From positions 2,058,046 through 2,122,045 of the forward strand of contig CP073692.1 of NCBI GenBank assembly GCA_018228665.1: a DNA stretch of 64,000 nt, in the 5' to 3' direction. The DNA is from Faecalicatena sp. Marseille-Q4148 (GTDB taxonomy: Bacteria > Bacillota > Clostridia > Lachnospirales > Lachnospiraceae). The notes under the pieces are model-generated. The model saw only the letters and a program-made list of their open reading frames with translations, was not told the origin of the DNA and did no database searches. Below, in pieces: positions 56,039 to 63,186 of this stretch (the stretch's first letter is position 1; each line of letters starts with the position of its first letter). The translations under genes were made by a program, and so were the position numbers.

Positions 56039-56653
56039 TTATTCCTTTTTATTTAGTTTGCCGGTTCCGCCCTCTATGACACCGTCTGATTTCAACACTG
56101 AGAAAAATGTAAGCACAAAGCATTTCAGATCAAACAAGAAAGAAAGCTTTCTCACATATTCCCCATCCAGTCTTGCCTTTTCTTCAATCTCCAACTCATC
56201 ACGGCCATTAATCTGCGCCCATCCAGTCAAGCCCGGTCTCACATCGTTGGCGCCATATTTATCTCTCTCTTCGATTAAATCATACTGATTCCACAGAGCA
56301 GGACGCGGTCCTACAATACTCATCTTGCCAAGCAGAATATCCCATATTTGCGGAAGTTCATCCAAACTTGTCTTCCTTAAGATTTTCCCGACCGCTGTAA
56401 TATACTGTTCCGGATTCTCAAGAAGATGTGTCGGCATATCCTTCGGCGTACTCATCTTCATGGAACGGAACTTATGTATCATAAACAATTTCTTGTTCTT
56501 TCCCACACGCTTCTGTGAAAAAAATACCGGTCCCGGATCGGTTACATAGATTAAAATAGATACTATTAGAAATACCGGCGCTAATATAATTAAACCGCAG
56601 AGCGCCAAAACAAAATCAATACACGGCTTTACAACTCTCTCATATACCTTCAT
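56039..56653 (-). CDS. Undecaprenyl-phosphate sugar phosphotransferase (priming enzyme)
   Basis: 204-aa short-form bacterial sugar transferase (PF02397 type): one N-terminal membrane helix (IDFVLALCGLIILAPVFLIV), then FSQKRVGKNKKLFMIHKFRSM, the DELPQIWDILLGKMSIVGPRPAL catalytic block (written here in part) and RPGLTGWAQINGRDELE. It moves the first sugar-phosphate onto undecaprenyl phosphate and starts repeat-unit synthesis. Confidence 0.95.
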   Translation of the reverse strand: MKVYERVVKPCIDFVLALCGLIILAPVFLIVSILIYVTDPGPVFFSQKRVGKNKKLFMIHKFRSMKMSTPKDMPTHLLENPEQYITAVGKILRKTSLDELPQIWDILLGKMSIVGPRPALWNQYDLIEERDKYGANDVRPGLTGWAQINGRDELEIEEKARLDGEYVRKLSFLFDLKCFVLTFFSVLKSDGVIEGGTGKLNKKE

Positions 56654-56870
56654 TCTCCGCTTTCCCTCTCATCTCAAATGTTTTTGCCAACAACAAAAAG
56701 GACTCCCGAATCTGGAAATCCTATATGCTGCCCTTCTATGAAATTAATCGATCTATTCTTTTATAAGACTTCATTATCATTCTCGTATACCTTGATCTTC
56801 ATTTTCAAAAATCAGTTATCTCAAATTCTTCTTTATGACATTATATGCCACCTCTTACCATAAGTCAACA

Positions 56871-56903
56871 AAAAACTCCAGAACCATCGGCTCTGGAGTT
56901 TTT
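56871..56903. terminator. Bidirectional-looking terminator after the SPQTG surface protein gene
   Basis: 12-bp stem AAAAACTCCAGA / TCTGGAGTTTTT with a 9-nt loop, giving T5 on either strand. It lies 18 bp after the surface protein stop, so the EPS operon is probably partly terminated here, with the biosynthetic genes downstream expressed by read-through or a further promoter in 56654-56870 that I could not identify. Confidence 0.8.
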
Positions 56904-56920
56904 CTTCTGATTATTTAGTT

Positions 56921-57538
56921 TTATTTTCTTCTCTTAGCAGTTACGCCCATTCCTACTGCTCCTGCGCAGATTGCAAGACCTGCCAGCGCCAGTGTGATTG
57001 GCTCACCTGTCTGAGGAGAAGTTGCGCCGTTTGCTGCTGCATCTTTATCAACAACAAATGCTACCGGAGAAAGTGAAGTAAAGGTTGCTGTGATCGTTCC
57101 CTCTCCCGCTTTACTCTCTACTACTTCCCAAGCTCCTTTTGCTGTGTCAAAGTGGAGCACTGCTACTCTTGAATTTGCTGTTACGCCTGCAACTTTAAAA
57201 GTAATTGTCACAGGGAACTCGGTTCCTTCTGGTGCGATAACATTCTTAATGTCAACTACCTGCATGCCTTCTTCAAATGTCACACCTGCAACTTCCATCA
57301 CTTCTTTTACTTTGTCGATATTCTTGATTTCCTCTACGGCTGCTGTTTCCTCAGCTGTAAAGTTTGTCTCAGAAACATTCTCAACTTTAATAGCAACTTC
57401 GTTGCCACTCTTGTCTGTTGCGGACTGAATCCCTGAAACAACTCCTGATACGGTTACGCTTGGCGCTGCAAATGCTGTTGTCACTGTTGCTGCTGCAAGC
57501 ACAACTGCGCTTACCAAAGCTATCAGTTTTTTCCTCAT
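56921..57538 (-). CDS. Small sortase-anchored surface protein (SPQTG), 205 aa
   Basis: Exported wall protein. Signal peptide ends AAFA-type (TTAFA/APSV), the mature part is a compact beta-rich domain of about 140 residues without a known name, then SPQTGEP, hydrophobic helix (LALAGLAICAGAVGMG) and AKRRK: a sortase sorting signal close to the S/P-P-x-T-G motif known for clostridial class B sortases. It is encoded inside the EPS operon, 1 kb from a class B sortase gene, so it is that sortase's likely substrate. AAAGGAGGA precedes ATG. Confidence 0.85.
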   Translation of the reverse strand: MRKKLIALVSAVVLAAATVTTAFAAPSVTVSGVVSGIQSATDKSGNEVAIKVENVSETNFTAEETAAVEEIKNIDKVKEVMEVAGVTFEEGMQVVDIKNVIAPEGTEFPVTITFKVAGVTANSRVAVLHFDTAKGAWEVVESKAGEGTITATFTSLSPVAFVVDKDAAANGATSPQTGEPITLALAGLAICAGAVGMGVTAKRRK

Positions 57539-57588
57539 GATAAGTTCCTCCTTTCTTACTTACTCATTTAAATATAATAAATACATGT

Positions 57589-58578
57589 CTATCTGTCAGC
57601 AGTTTCCACCGGCCGATAAAACATATTTATTACCATCTCATACAGTTCATCGTCATTTACAATAAACTCATCGTGTTCTGCCCCGGCCTGAACTTCTCCC
57701 GGTACTGTGTAGATGTCCTCAGATGCCAGTCCATATTCTGCCAGTTCATTTACGTCTTTTGCCGACATGTCCAAAACCATATAAGGCTCTAATATGCTGG
57801 AAAATGTCTCGTAATAGTTTCCATTCTCTCCCGCTATGGCTCTTACAGCTTTCAAAAGCTCCGGCACGAACTGTGTCTGACGCTTCATGCGGTCATTATT
57901 GCTGCCTGTCTCATCTGTGTTGCGGTATCTGATATATTTTTCCGCCTGCTCACCATTCAGCGTTACCGTTGCTCCCGCTGTAAATGCCGGATCAATCACA
58001 GTATAATCTTCCGGAATCGTCAGCGTAACACCGCCTACGGCATCCGTAACAGCCCGAATTCCTTCCATGTTCATGGCAACAGTTCCATCAATCGGGAGCT
58101 CGTAAAACAGCCTTGATACTGCTTTCTTCATAGCCCAGTTACTGCTCTTGCCGCCATTGGCGTAGGCATACTGGGTTGCGATCTGCTTGCGGATTGTTTT
58201 GGAATAATTCCCCGACACATCGTAGAGATCTACGTCCGTCATCGTATCTCTGGAAACTTGGATTACTTTCGCAGTTTTAGAAGTACGATCCATAGATACC
58301 AAGAGAATACAGTCTGCCTGTCCCGCCGTTCCCGGCGTCTCCTGTTCTGTCAGCATATCTGTCTTATCAATTCCTACGAAAAGAATATTTTTCAGATCAG
58401 AATTATATTCATATTCTTTGCCCTGATACAAAACTGTATTGCTCAGATCCTGTGCCGGAACCGAAGTTTCCTCTGTCTTCTTCTGATCCAATGTGGTCCA
58501 CAGCCAATATCCTGCGATTAACAATACTGCCACACAGATCCCTGCAAAAATGATTTTAACTATCTTATTATTTTTCAT
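57589..58578 (-). CDS. LCP-family (LytR-CpsA-Psr) glycopolymer ligase
   Basis: 329-aa membrane-anchored enzyme: one N-terminal helix, then the LCP domain with NILFVGIDKTDM, DCILLVSMDRTSKTAKVIQVSRDT (Asp/Arg residues that hold the polyprenyl pyrophosphate) and YIRYRNTDETGSNNDRMKRQ. These proteins attach capsule or wall polymers to peptidoglycan. Overlaps the sortase gene stop by 11 bp. Its presence implies a wall-bound polysaccharide. Confidence 0.93.
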   Translation of the reverse strand: MKNNKIVKIIFAGICVAVLLIAGYWLWTTLDQKKTEETSVPAQDLSNTVLYQGKEYEYNSDLKNILFVGIDKTDMLTEQETPGTAGQADCILLVSMDRTSKTAKVIQVSRDTMTDVDLYDVSGNYSKTIRKQIATQYAYANGGKSSNWAMKKAVSRLFYELPIDGTVAMNMEGIRAVTDAVGGVTLTIPEDYTVIDPAFTAGATVTLNGEQAEKYIRYRNTDETGSNNDRMKRQTQFVPELLKAVRAIAGENGNYYETFSSILEPYMVLDMSAKDVNELAEYGLASEDIYTVPGEVQAGAEHDEFIVNDDELYEMVINMFYRPVETADR

Positions 58579-59329
58579 CGATCAGTACTGCCTCCACAAG
58601 AAACCTCTGTTGTTCATTGCCCGTGCAAGTAGACAATGTTAAGATTCTGTCCTCGATCGTCACTGGGCGCTCTTTATTAATATAAGTATTCATATTCCGC
58701 ATTTGAGAGAGGGAATCAAGAAATGTCTGATAATCCTCTGTATTGTTGAAATCATAGGAAAGCAGCAAATGTCTGTCATCGTAAGTCACTGCACCAAACA
58801 CTTCATATGTATAAATATGCTCCGGTGTATAAATATAAATCTGCTTATGTTCTTCCATGTAAGCGCTGTCAGCATAATACTTCAAGCCGCCAAACATGGA
58901 CTTGTCCCGCATATTATGTCCATACACAACGGTATTCTTATCTTGAAATGTCGTCGTATTCAGATTCTCTGTGTAAATGGAGCCCGGAAGTCCCTCTGCT
59001 CCTTCAATGGTATGATCCAGATAGTATTCCCGGTCATTGGCGCTCTGGACAATTGGGTAGTTCACTTCTGTTCCCGGAATTTCAATCCAGGCATAAATAT
59101 CGGGATTCATTGCCTGCAGTTCCTGAAAGTTCACCGGAATCTCCACCGGCTCCGGAACTGCTTCCGGCTCCTCGGTCGGCTCTTTTTTGGGAATCTCTTT
59201 CTTCTCTTCCCGAACCTTCTCGTAAATGTTCTGATTGTCCTTCTGCTTCAGGAGATAGCTGCCTCCTACTGCAAAACCGCCTACAACGAGAAGCAGGCAG
59301 AACCAAAAAAGTATTTTACTTTTATTCAT
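58568..59329 (-). CDS. srtB: Class B sortase
   Basis: 253-aa membrane-anchored transpeptidase. N-terminal helix (ILFWFCLLLVVGGFAVGGSYLL), then the sortase barrel with PEIYAW-like PDIYAWIEIPGTEVNYPIVQ, VVYGHNMRD (His), ILTLSTCTG (Cys) and QQRFLV (Arg), all class B hallmarks. It would anchor SPQTG/SAKTG-tailed proteins to the wall; three such substrates are encoded in this window (30038, 37999, 56921). Embedded between the LCP and chain-length genes of the EPS operon, overlapping both. Confidence 0.92.
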   Translation of the reverse strand: MNKSKILFWFCLLLVVGGFAVGGSYLLKQKDNQNIYEKVREEKKEIPKKEPTEEPEAVPEPVEIPVNFQELQAMNPDIYAWIEIPGTEVNYPIVQSANDREYYLDHTIEGAEGLPGSIYTENLNTTTFQDKNTVVYGHNMRDKSMFGGLKYYADSAYMEEHKQIYIYTPEHIYTYEVFGAVTYDDRHLLLSYDFNNTEDYQTFLDSLSQMRNMNTYINKERPVTIEDRILTLSTCTGNEQQRFLVEAVLIDEK

Positions 59330-60062
59330 TCGAACCACTCTCTGTCCGCTGTCTGCGTGAAGCCTTCTCCATCGGAATCACAACAAGTGTCTTCAATCCA
59401 AGTGCGCGCTCAATATCCTCTTCTGTACGGATATTGTCATTCATAAGATGTTTCACTGTGATTAACCCTGCTACAAGCACAAAACCAAGAAGACATCCAA
59501 GCATGGTATTCTTCTTTGTATTCGGTCCACTCGGCGCTGTTGACACTTCTGCCTTTTCCACGATAGACGGCGGATCTGTCTTTGTAATCTCCGAAATTCT
59601 TGTTACCGATTCTTCTGCCACCGCATTAGCCACATCGCAGGCATCTTCCGGATCTTCTGCCACGGTTGTCAGCGTCAACATACGTGTCGCCGTATTAGAA
59701 ACTGACAGCATCCCCATAATCTGCCCTCTCGTAAAGCTCTTTCCGTTCTCTCGCTTTAATCGCTCCGCCGCTCTGTCCACAACGGTCTTACTCGTCACAA
59801 TCTTTCCAAAATCCTCTGCCAGCGCGCTTCCCAGCTGTAAGTCCGCCATAGAACTAATTGTTACCGTGGAAGACACCATATAGAGGGTTGCGCTGGACTG
59901 ATAGGTCGGTGTAATCAGCTGCCAGGTTACAACAAAAGCCACTGCTCCTCCAGCAACAAATCCTATCAATAGTAACCACCATTTCTTTAACAGGGCGTAC
60001 ATTAAGGCAAGCAGATCGATCTCGCCGCCGTCCATCTCTCTTCTATTCTCTTCATTCATCAT
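59322..60062 (-). CDS. Capsular polysaccharide chain-length regulator (CpsC/YveK type)
   Basis: Two membrane helices (KKWWLLLIGFVAGGAVAFVV near the N-terminus and MLGCLLGFVLVAGLITV near the C-terminus) flank an outer Wzz-type domain (QSSATLYMVSSTV...). The short cytoplasmic C-tail activates the BY-kinase encoded next to it. Start is probably ATG 60062; a GTG at 60077 directly after the kinase stop is possible. Confidence 0.9.
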   Translation of the reverse strand: MMNEENRREMDGGEIDLLALMYALLKKWWLLLIGFVAGGAVAFVVTWQLITPTYQSSATLYMVSSTVTISSMADLQLGSALAEDFGKIVTSKTVVDRAAERLKRENGKSFTRGQIMGMLSVSNTATRMLTLTTVAEDPEDACDVANAVAEESVTRISEITKTDPPSIVEKAEVSTAPSGPNTKKNTMLGCLLGFVLVAGLITVKHLMNDNIRTEEDIERALGLKTLVVIPMEKASRRQRTESGSNE

Positions 60063-60077
60063 CTTTCCTGTACCCAC

Positions 60078-60785
60078 CTATTTCTTCCTCTTTTCATCCT
60101 CATAGTAGTTCTTCTGATAATAGTTCTTATAGTTCTTTGCATAATAAGAACCACGTCCAATCTCTACTTTATTCAGCACCACCCCAAGAATGTTCGGATT
60201 CGCTGTCCGCATCTGCTCCACGGCCCGGCGGGCTTCCATTCTGGATGCCTTATCTTCTGCAAGGACAAGAATGGAGCCATCACAGTGCTTAGCAATGACA
60301 GCTGCATCTACAACGCTGCCAATCGGCGGTGTATCAATAATGATGTACTCAAACGTGTTTCGTACCGCCGCAATCAGTGTTTCGAAGCGATTATTCCCAA
60401 GCAGTTCTGTCGGATTCACCGGAAATACTCCTGTCGGAATCATATATAGATTGTGGATGTCTGTGGAATAGACAATCTCCTGCACTCCGGCATATCCGGA
60501 AAGGAAATGGCTTAATCCCTGTTCCATCCCCGTGGCATCCAAGCGATTAGCAAGGACAGACTTTCTCATATCTGCATCGACAAGTAAAGTCTTATACCCT
60601 GCATCAACAAACGTCTTTGCCATCTGAAAGGATACAGTTGTCTTCCCGTCTCCAGGCAGACAGCTTGTCACCGCAATAACCCGGTTCTCAATCCCTGTAA
60701 ACTCGATATTCGTTCGCAGAGTACGATATGCTTCACGGATACGCGTGCTTCTCTCTAATTTATTATTAATAACGATACGATTCAC
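60078..60785 (-). CDS. BY-type tyrosine kinase of capsule synthesis (CpsD/YwqD type)
   Basis: 235 aa from GTG 60785, chosen because AGGAGGG lies just upstream; the frame stays open to 60872. Walker A SCLPGDGKTTVSF, Walker A' LLVDADMRKS, Walker B YIIIDTPPIGSV. The C-terminal tail is a tyrosine cluster (SYYAKNYKNYYQKNYYED) of the kind that is autophosphorylated. It works with the CpsC-like protein to control polymer length and export. Confidence 0.93.
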   Translation of the reverse strand: MNRIVINNKLERSTRIREAYRTLRTNIEFTGIENRVIAVTSCLPGDGKTTVSFQMAKTFVDAGYKTLLVDADMRKSVLANRLDATGMEQGLSHFLSGYAGVQEIVYSTDIHNLYMIPTGVFPVNPTELLGNNRFETLIAAVRNTFEYIIIDTPPIGSVVDAAVIAKHCDGSILVLAEDKASRMEARRAVEQMRTANPNILGVVLNKVEIGRGSYYAKNYKNYYQKNYYEDEKRKK

Positions 60786-60900
60786 AATTACCCTCCTGAT
60801 TTCTTCTTTCTTATCACATAGTTCCCCTATTTTCACATCATTTAAACTATCATACTTTTTCCCCGTTCGCAAGGCAAATGTAATAATTGGTAACTATCTC

Positions 60901-62523
60901 CTATAGATATGTCTTCAAAATGCGGTTCATCTCGTCAAATTGCTCTTCCATCTCTTCCACAAGGCGGAACTGAGTTCTGGCACGAACGAGATTGTGTTCC
61001 GGATATGCCGTCTTAAAATACACATCTCCCTGAAGGAAGTCTGCCAGGAACCGCATACCACATTCTAATGTCATCAGTCTTGCTCCCCATGGAAGGCTTG
61101 CAATCTCTTCCGGAGTCAGAACGTCCTTGGCTGTCTCAAGATACCCCTTAACATACATTTCATAAAGATTGATATCAAAATGTACTTTCTCCAGATCTTT
61201 CTCATCTTCCTCTGCAGTTGACGCACCAAACCGGATGGAATCTCCAAAATCATTGGCTGCAAGTCCCGGCATGATTGTATCCAGATCAATAATGCACAAG
61301 CCTTTTCCTGTATCCGCATCGAAAAGAATATTGTTCAGTTTCGTATCATTGTGAGTTACCCGAAGCGGAAGCAATCCTTCTCCCAGCTGCTGCATGAGCA
61401 CACCGCAGTCATTTTCACGTTTTAATACAAACTCAATTTCCGGACGGCAATGACGTGCCCTATTCTTCACATCTTTTCTCTGGGCATCGTCAAAATCCCG
61501 GAACCGTTTCACTGTATCATGGAACTGCGGAATGGTCTCATAGAGACTTTCTGCCGGATAATCACCCAACTGCTTCAGAAAATGCCCAAAACTGAGAGCT
61601 GACTGATAGAACTGTTCTGGCCGTTCCACCTGCTGATAGCATACGGAATTCGGAACATAATGAAGGCAGCGCCATGGCTGTCCATTATCATCTTCAAAAT
61701 AGCTTTCTCCGTCTTTCGTCTTAATATAGGATAAAGTCTCCCGATCTAAGTCTCCACCGTCCTGACGGATGACATTTCTCAAATACTCCGTTACTCCAAA
61801 AATATTGTCCATGACCTGATCCGGGTTCTTAAACACATTTGTATTAATTCGCTGAAGCACGTAGCGCGGTACGTCCTGACCATCCTGCTCCGGCATATAT
61901 ACTGCATATGTCTCATTAATATGTCCTTCGCCAAACGGCTTCACATAGCTGCAGTTCGTTCCAAAGCCAAAGGCATATACCGCATCTTCCAGACTTCTGC
62001 TATCTGCTCCCTCAATCTTCCTCCTCGTAGAGAAAATCACTTCTCCTGCTTCCACCTTATGACCTTCCTTAATGGTGCAATGGGCCTTTACCACACTTCC
62101 AAGCCCGACATGAGCCCCTTTCTCGACAACGGAATCATGGTCTACAACAGCTCCACTGTTGATCAAAACAGCCTTCTCGATCCTTGTATTCGTATTCACA
62201 ACGGCTCTCTGCATAATGAAACAACCCGGTTCGAACACTGCACTAAGACTTACGATAGCTGACGGATGTATGATCACCGGCACTTCATATCCTTCTTCCA
62301 ACAGCTTCTCTGTCCAGAACAAACGAGTCTTATTGTTGCCAAAGGCAGCTACCGCAGCCGGATATTCGGAATGTTTTAACACATAGTCACAGCACATTCC
62401 GATGACATCCTCTGCTTTCGCTGCATCGTCTAAAAATACTACGTTCTCATAGCCAAGTGCTAAGGCCGTCTCCTTCACCATCTGGCCGAAACCGCCTGCA
62501 CCAAGAATTAATAAACTTTTCAT
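60901..62523 (-). CDS. Fusion: PglD-like acyltransferase + N-acetylhexosamine 1-kinase (NahK)-like kinase, 540 aa
   Basis: First gene of the EPS operon. Residues 1-185 are a sugar O/N-acyltransferase of the PglD/NeuD type: a Rossmann-like start (LLILGAGGFGQMVKETA), then left-handed beta-helix hexapeptide repeats (IHPSAIVSLSAVFEPGC, NSGAVVDHDSVVEKGAHVGLG). Residues about 195-540 are an APH/choline-kinase-fold phosphotransferase: FGEGHINETYAVY, YVLQRINTNVF, catalytic VTHNDTKLNNILFD, CIIDLDTIMPGLAANDFGDSIRFGA, the last block characteristic of NahK. Likely makes acylated and/or 1-phosphorylated HexNAc for a UDP-sugar precursor. AAAGGAGTG precedes ATG. The join has no stop or frameshift, so the fusion is real in this sequence. 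Confidence 0.9.
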   Translation of the reverse strand: MKSLLILGAGGFGQMVKETALALGYENVVFLDDAAKAEDVIGMCCDYVLKHSEYPAAVAAFGNNKTRLFWTEKLLEEGYEVPVIIHPSAIVSLSAVFEPGCFIMQRAVVNTNTRIEKAVLINSGAVVDHDSVVEKGAHVGLGSVVKAHCTIKEGHKVEAGEVIFSTRRKIEGADSRSLEDAVYAFGFGTNCSYVKPFGEGHINETYAVYMPEQDGQDVPRYVLQRINTNVFKNPDQVMDNIFGVTEYLRNVIRQDGGDLDRETLSYIKTKDGESYFEDDNGQPWRCLHYVPNSVCYQQVERPEQFYQSALSFGHFLKQLGDYPAESLYETIPQFHDTVKRFRDFDDAQRKDVKNRARHCRPEIEFVLKRENDCGVLMQQLGEGLLPLRVTHNDTKLNNILFDADTGKGLCIIDLDTIMPGLAANDFGDSIRFGASTAEEDEKDLEKVHFDINLYEMYVKGYLETAKDVLTPEEIASLPWGARLMTLECGMRFLADFLQGDVYFKTAYPEHNLVRARTQFRLVEEMEEQFDEMNRILKTYL

Positions 62524-62793
62524 CTTTTGTTCACTCCTTTTGCTAATGTATCTTTAATTTTCCATAGTACTCCAATTAACTCCAGATATTTATTTTTTCT
62601 TTTCATTTTTAAAGTTCTCTATTAGTCTTTCTGTTTAGTCTCTTCCGACCTTCAGAAGCATTATCTTGTCAAATAGTATTATAAGCCAAATTAATATTTT
62701 TGACTGACTCTCTTACTATAGCGCCGGTTTAAACATTCCCAAGATATTGAACAATCTATCATTTAAATCCATTATAAATATCTTTTCTCAATG

Positions 62794-62997
62794 TTACTGC
62801 GCAAAACCGTCATGATATTCATCATGGTAATATGAATTATCTCCATAATCTTGATATGTATCATGATATTCATCATGATAATATGAATCATTATAAGAAT
62901 CCCAATGACTATCGTTATATGCATCAATGTATTCATCTAAACTCTTTTTCTTCATATGTTCAATAATTTCTTTTACTCTTGAATTTTCTTTTGCCAT
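62794..62997 (-). CDS. Tyr/His/Asp-rich small protein (67 aa), unknown
   Basis: GGAGGAAGTGG before ATG 62997 supports the start. Residues 1-25 are ordinary and charged (MAKENSRVKEIIEHMKKKS); the rest is low-complexity and made almost only of Tyr, His, Asp, Glu, Ser and Asn, with SYYHDEYHD occurring twice, encoded by two 27-bp DNA repeats (62811-62837, 62862-62888; one mismatch). The composition suggests metal binding or a sticky disordered tail. No signal peptide, no family recognised. Lies directly upstream of the EPS operon on the same strand. Confidence 0.6.
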   Translation of the reverse strand: MAKENSRVKEIIEHMKKKSLDEYIDAYNDSHWDSYNDSYYHDEYHDTYQDYGDNSYYHDEYHDGFAQ

Positions 62998-63012
62998 ATA
63001 ACCACTTCCTCC

Positions 63013-63045
63013 ATATATTAAATAATTTATAACAGTTCTTGTGCT
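63013..63045 (-). promoter_or_regulatory. Promoter of the Tyr/His/Asp-rich gene, possibly also feeding the EPS operon
   Basis: Minus strand TTGCAA - 16 bp - TATAAA with an extended TG before the -10, shortly before the small gene and inside the inverted-repeat segment. Between this gene and the EPS start (62524-62793) I see a TATAAT at 62678-62683 whose -35 would fall in the inverted repeat and is poor; no other gene is present there. Confidence 0.5.
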
Positions 63046-63186
63046 ACTTGCAAAAATCACGCCTTTTGAAAATGAGAGTCAGTCAAAACTACCGATTTTC
63101 CAATAATCTTAAACTTATAATAGCTTTATACAATCGGATTTATAATCTTAATTGTACCGCACCAAGATCCCAGCATAAATATAAAG

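Larger units (their letters stand above)
62698..63088. repeat. Perfect 15-bp inverted repeats bracketing a small gene
   Basis: TTTTGACTGACTCTC at 62698-62712 and its exact complement at 63074-63088, 361 bp apart, enclosing the Tyr/His/Asp-rich gene and its promoter. No transposase inside and no target duplication seen. Candidates: an invertible segment or ends of a mini-element. Confidence 0.6.

Noticed and set aside
59082..59306. Alternative frame inside the sortase gene
   Set aside because: Shadow of srtB; Arg/Gly/Ser-rich and without family features.
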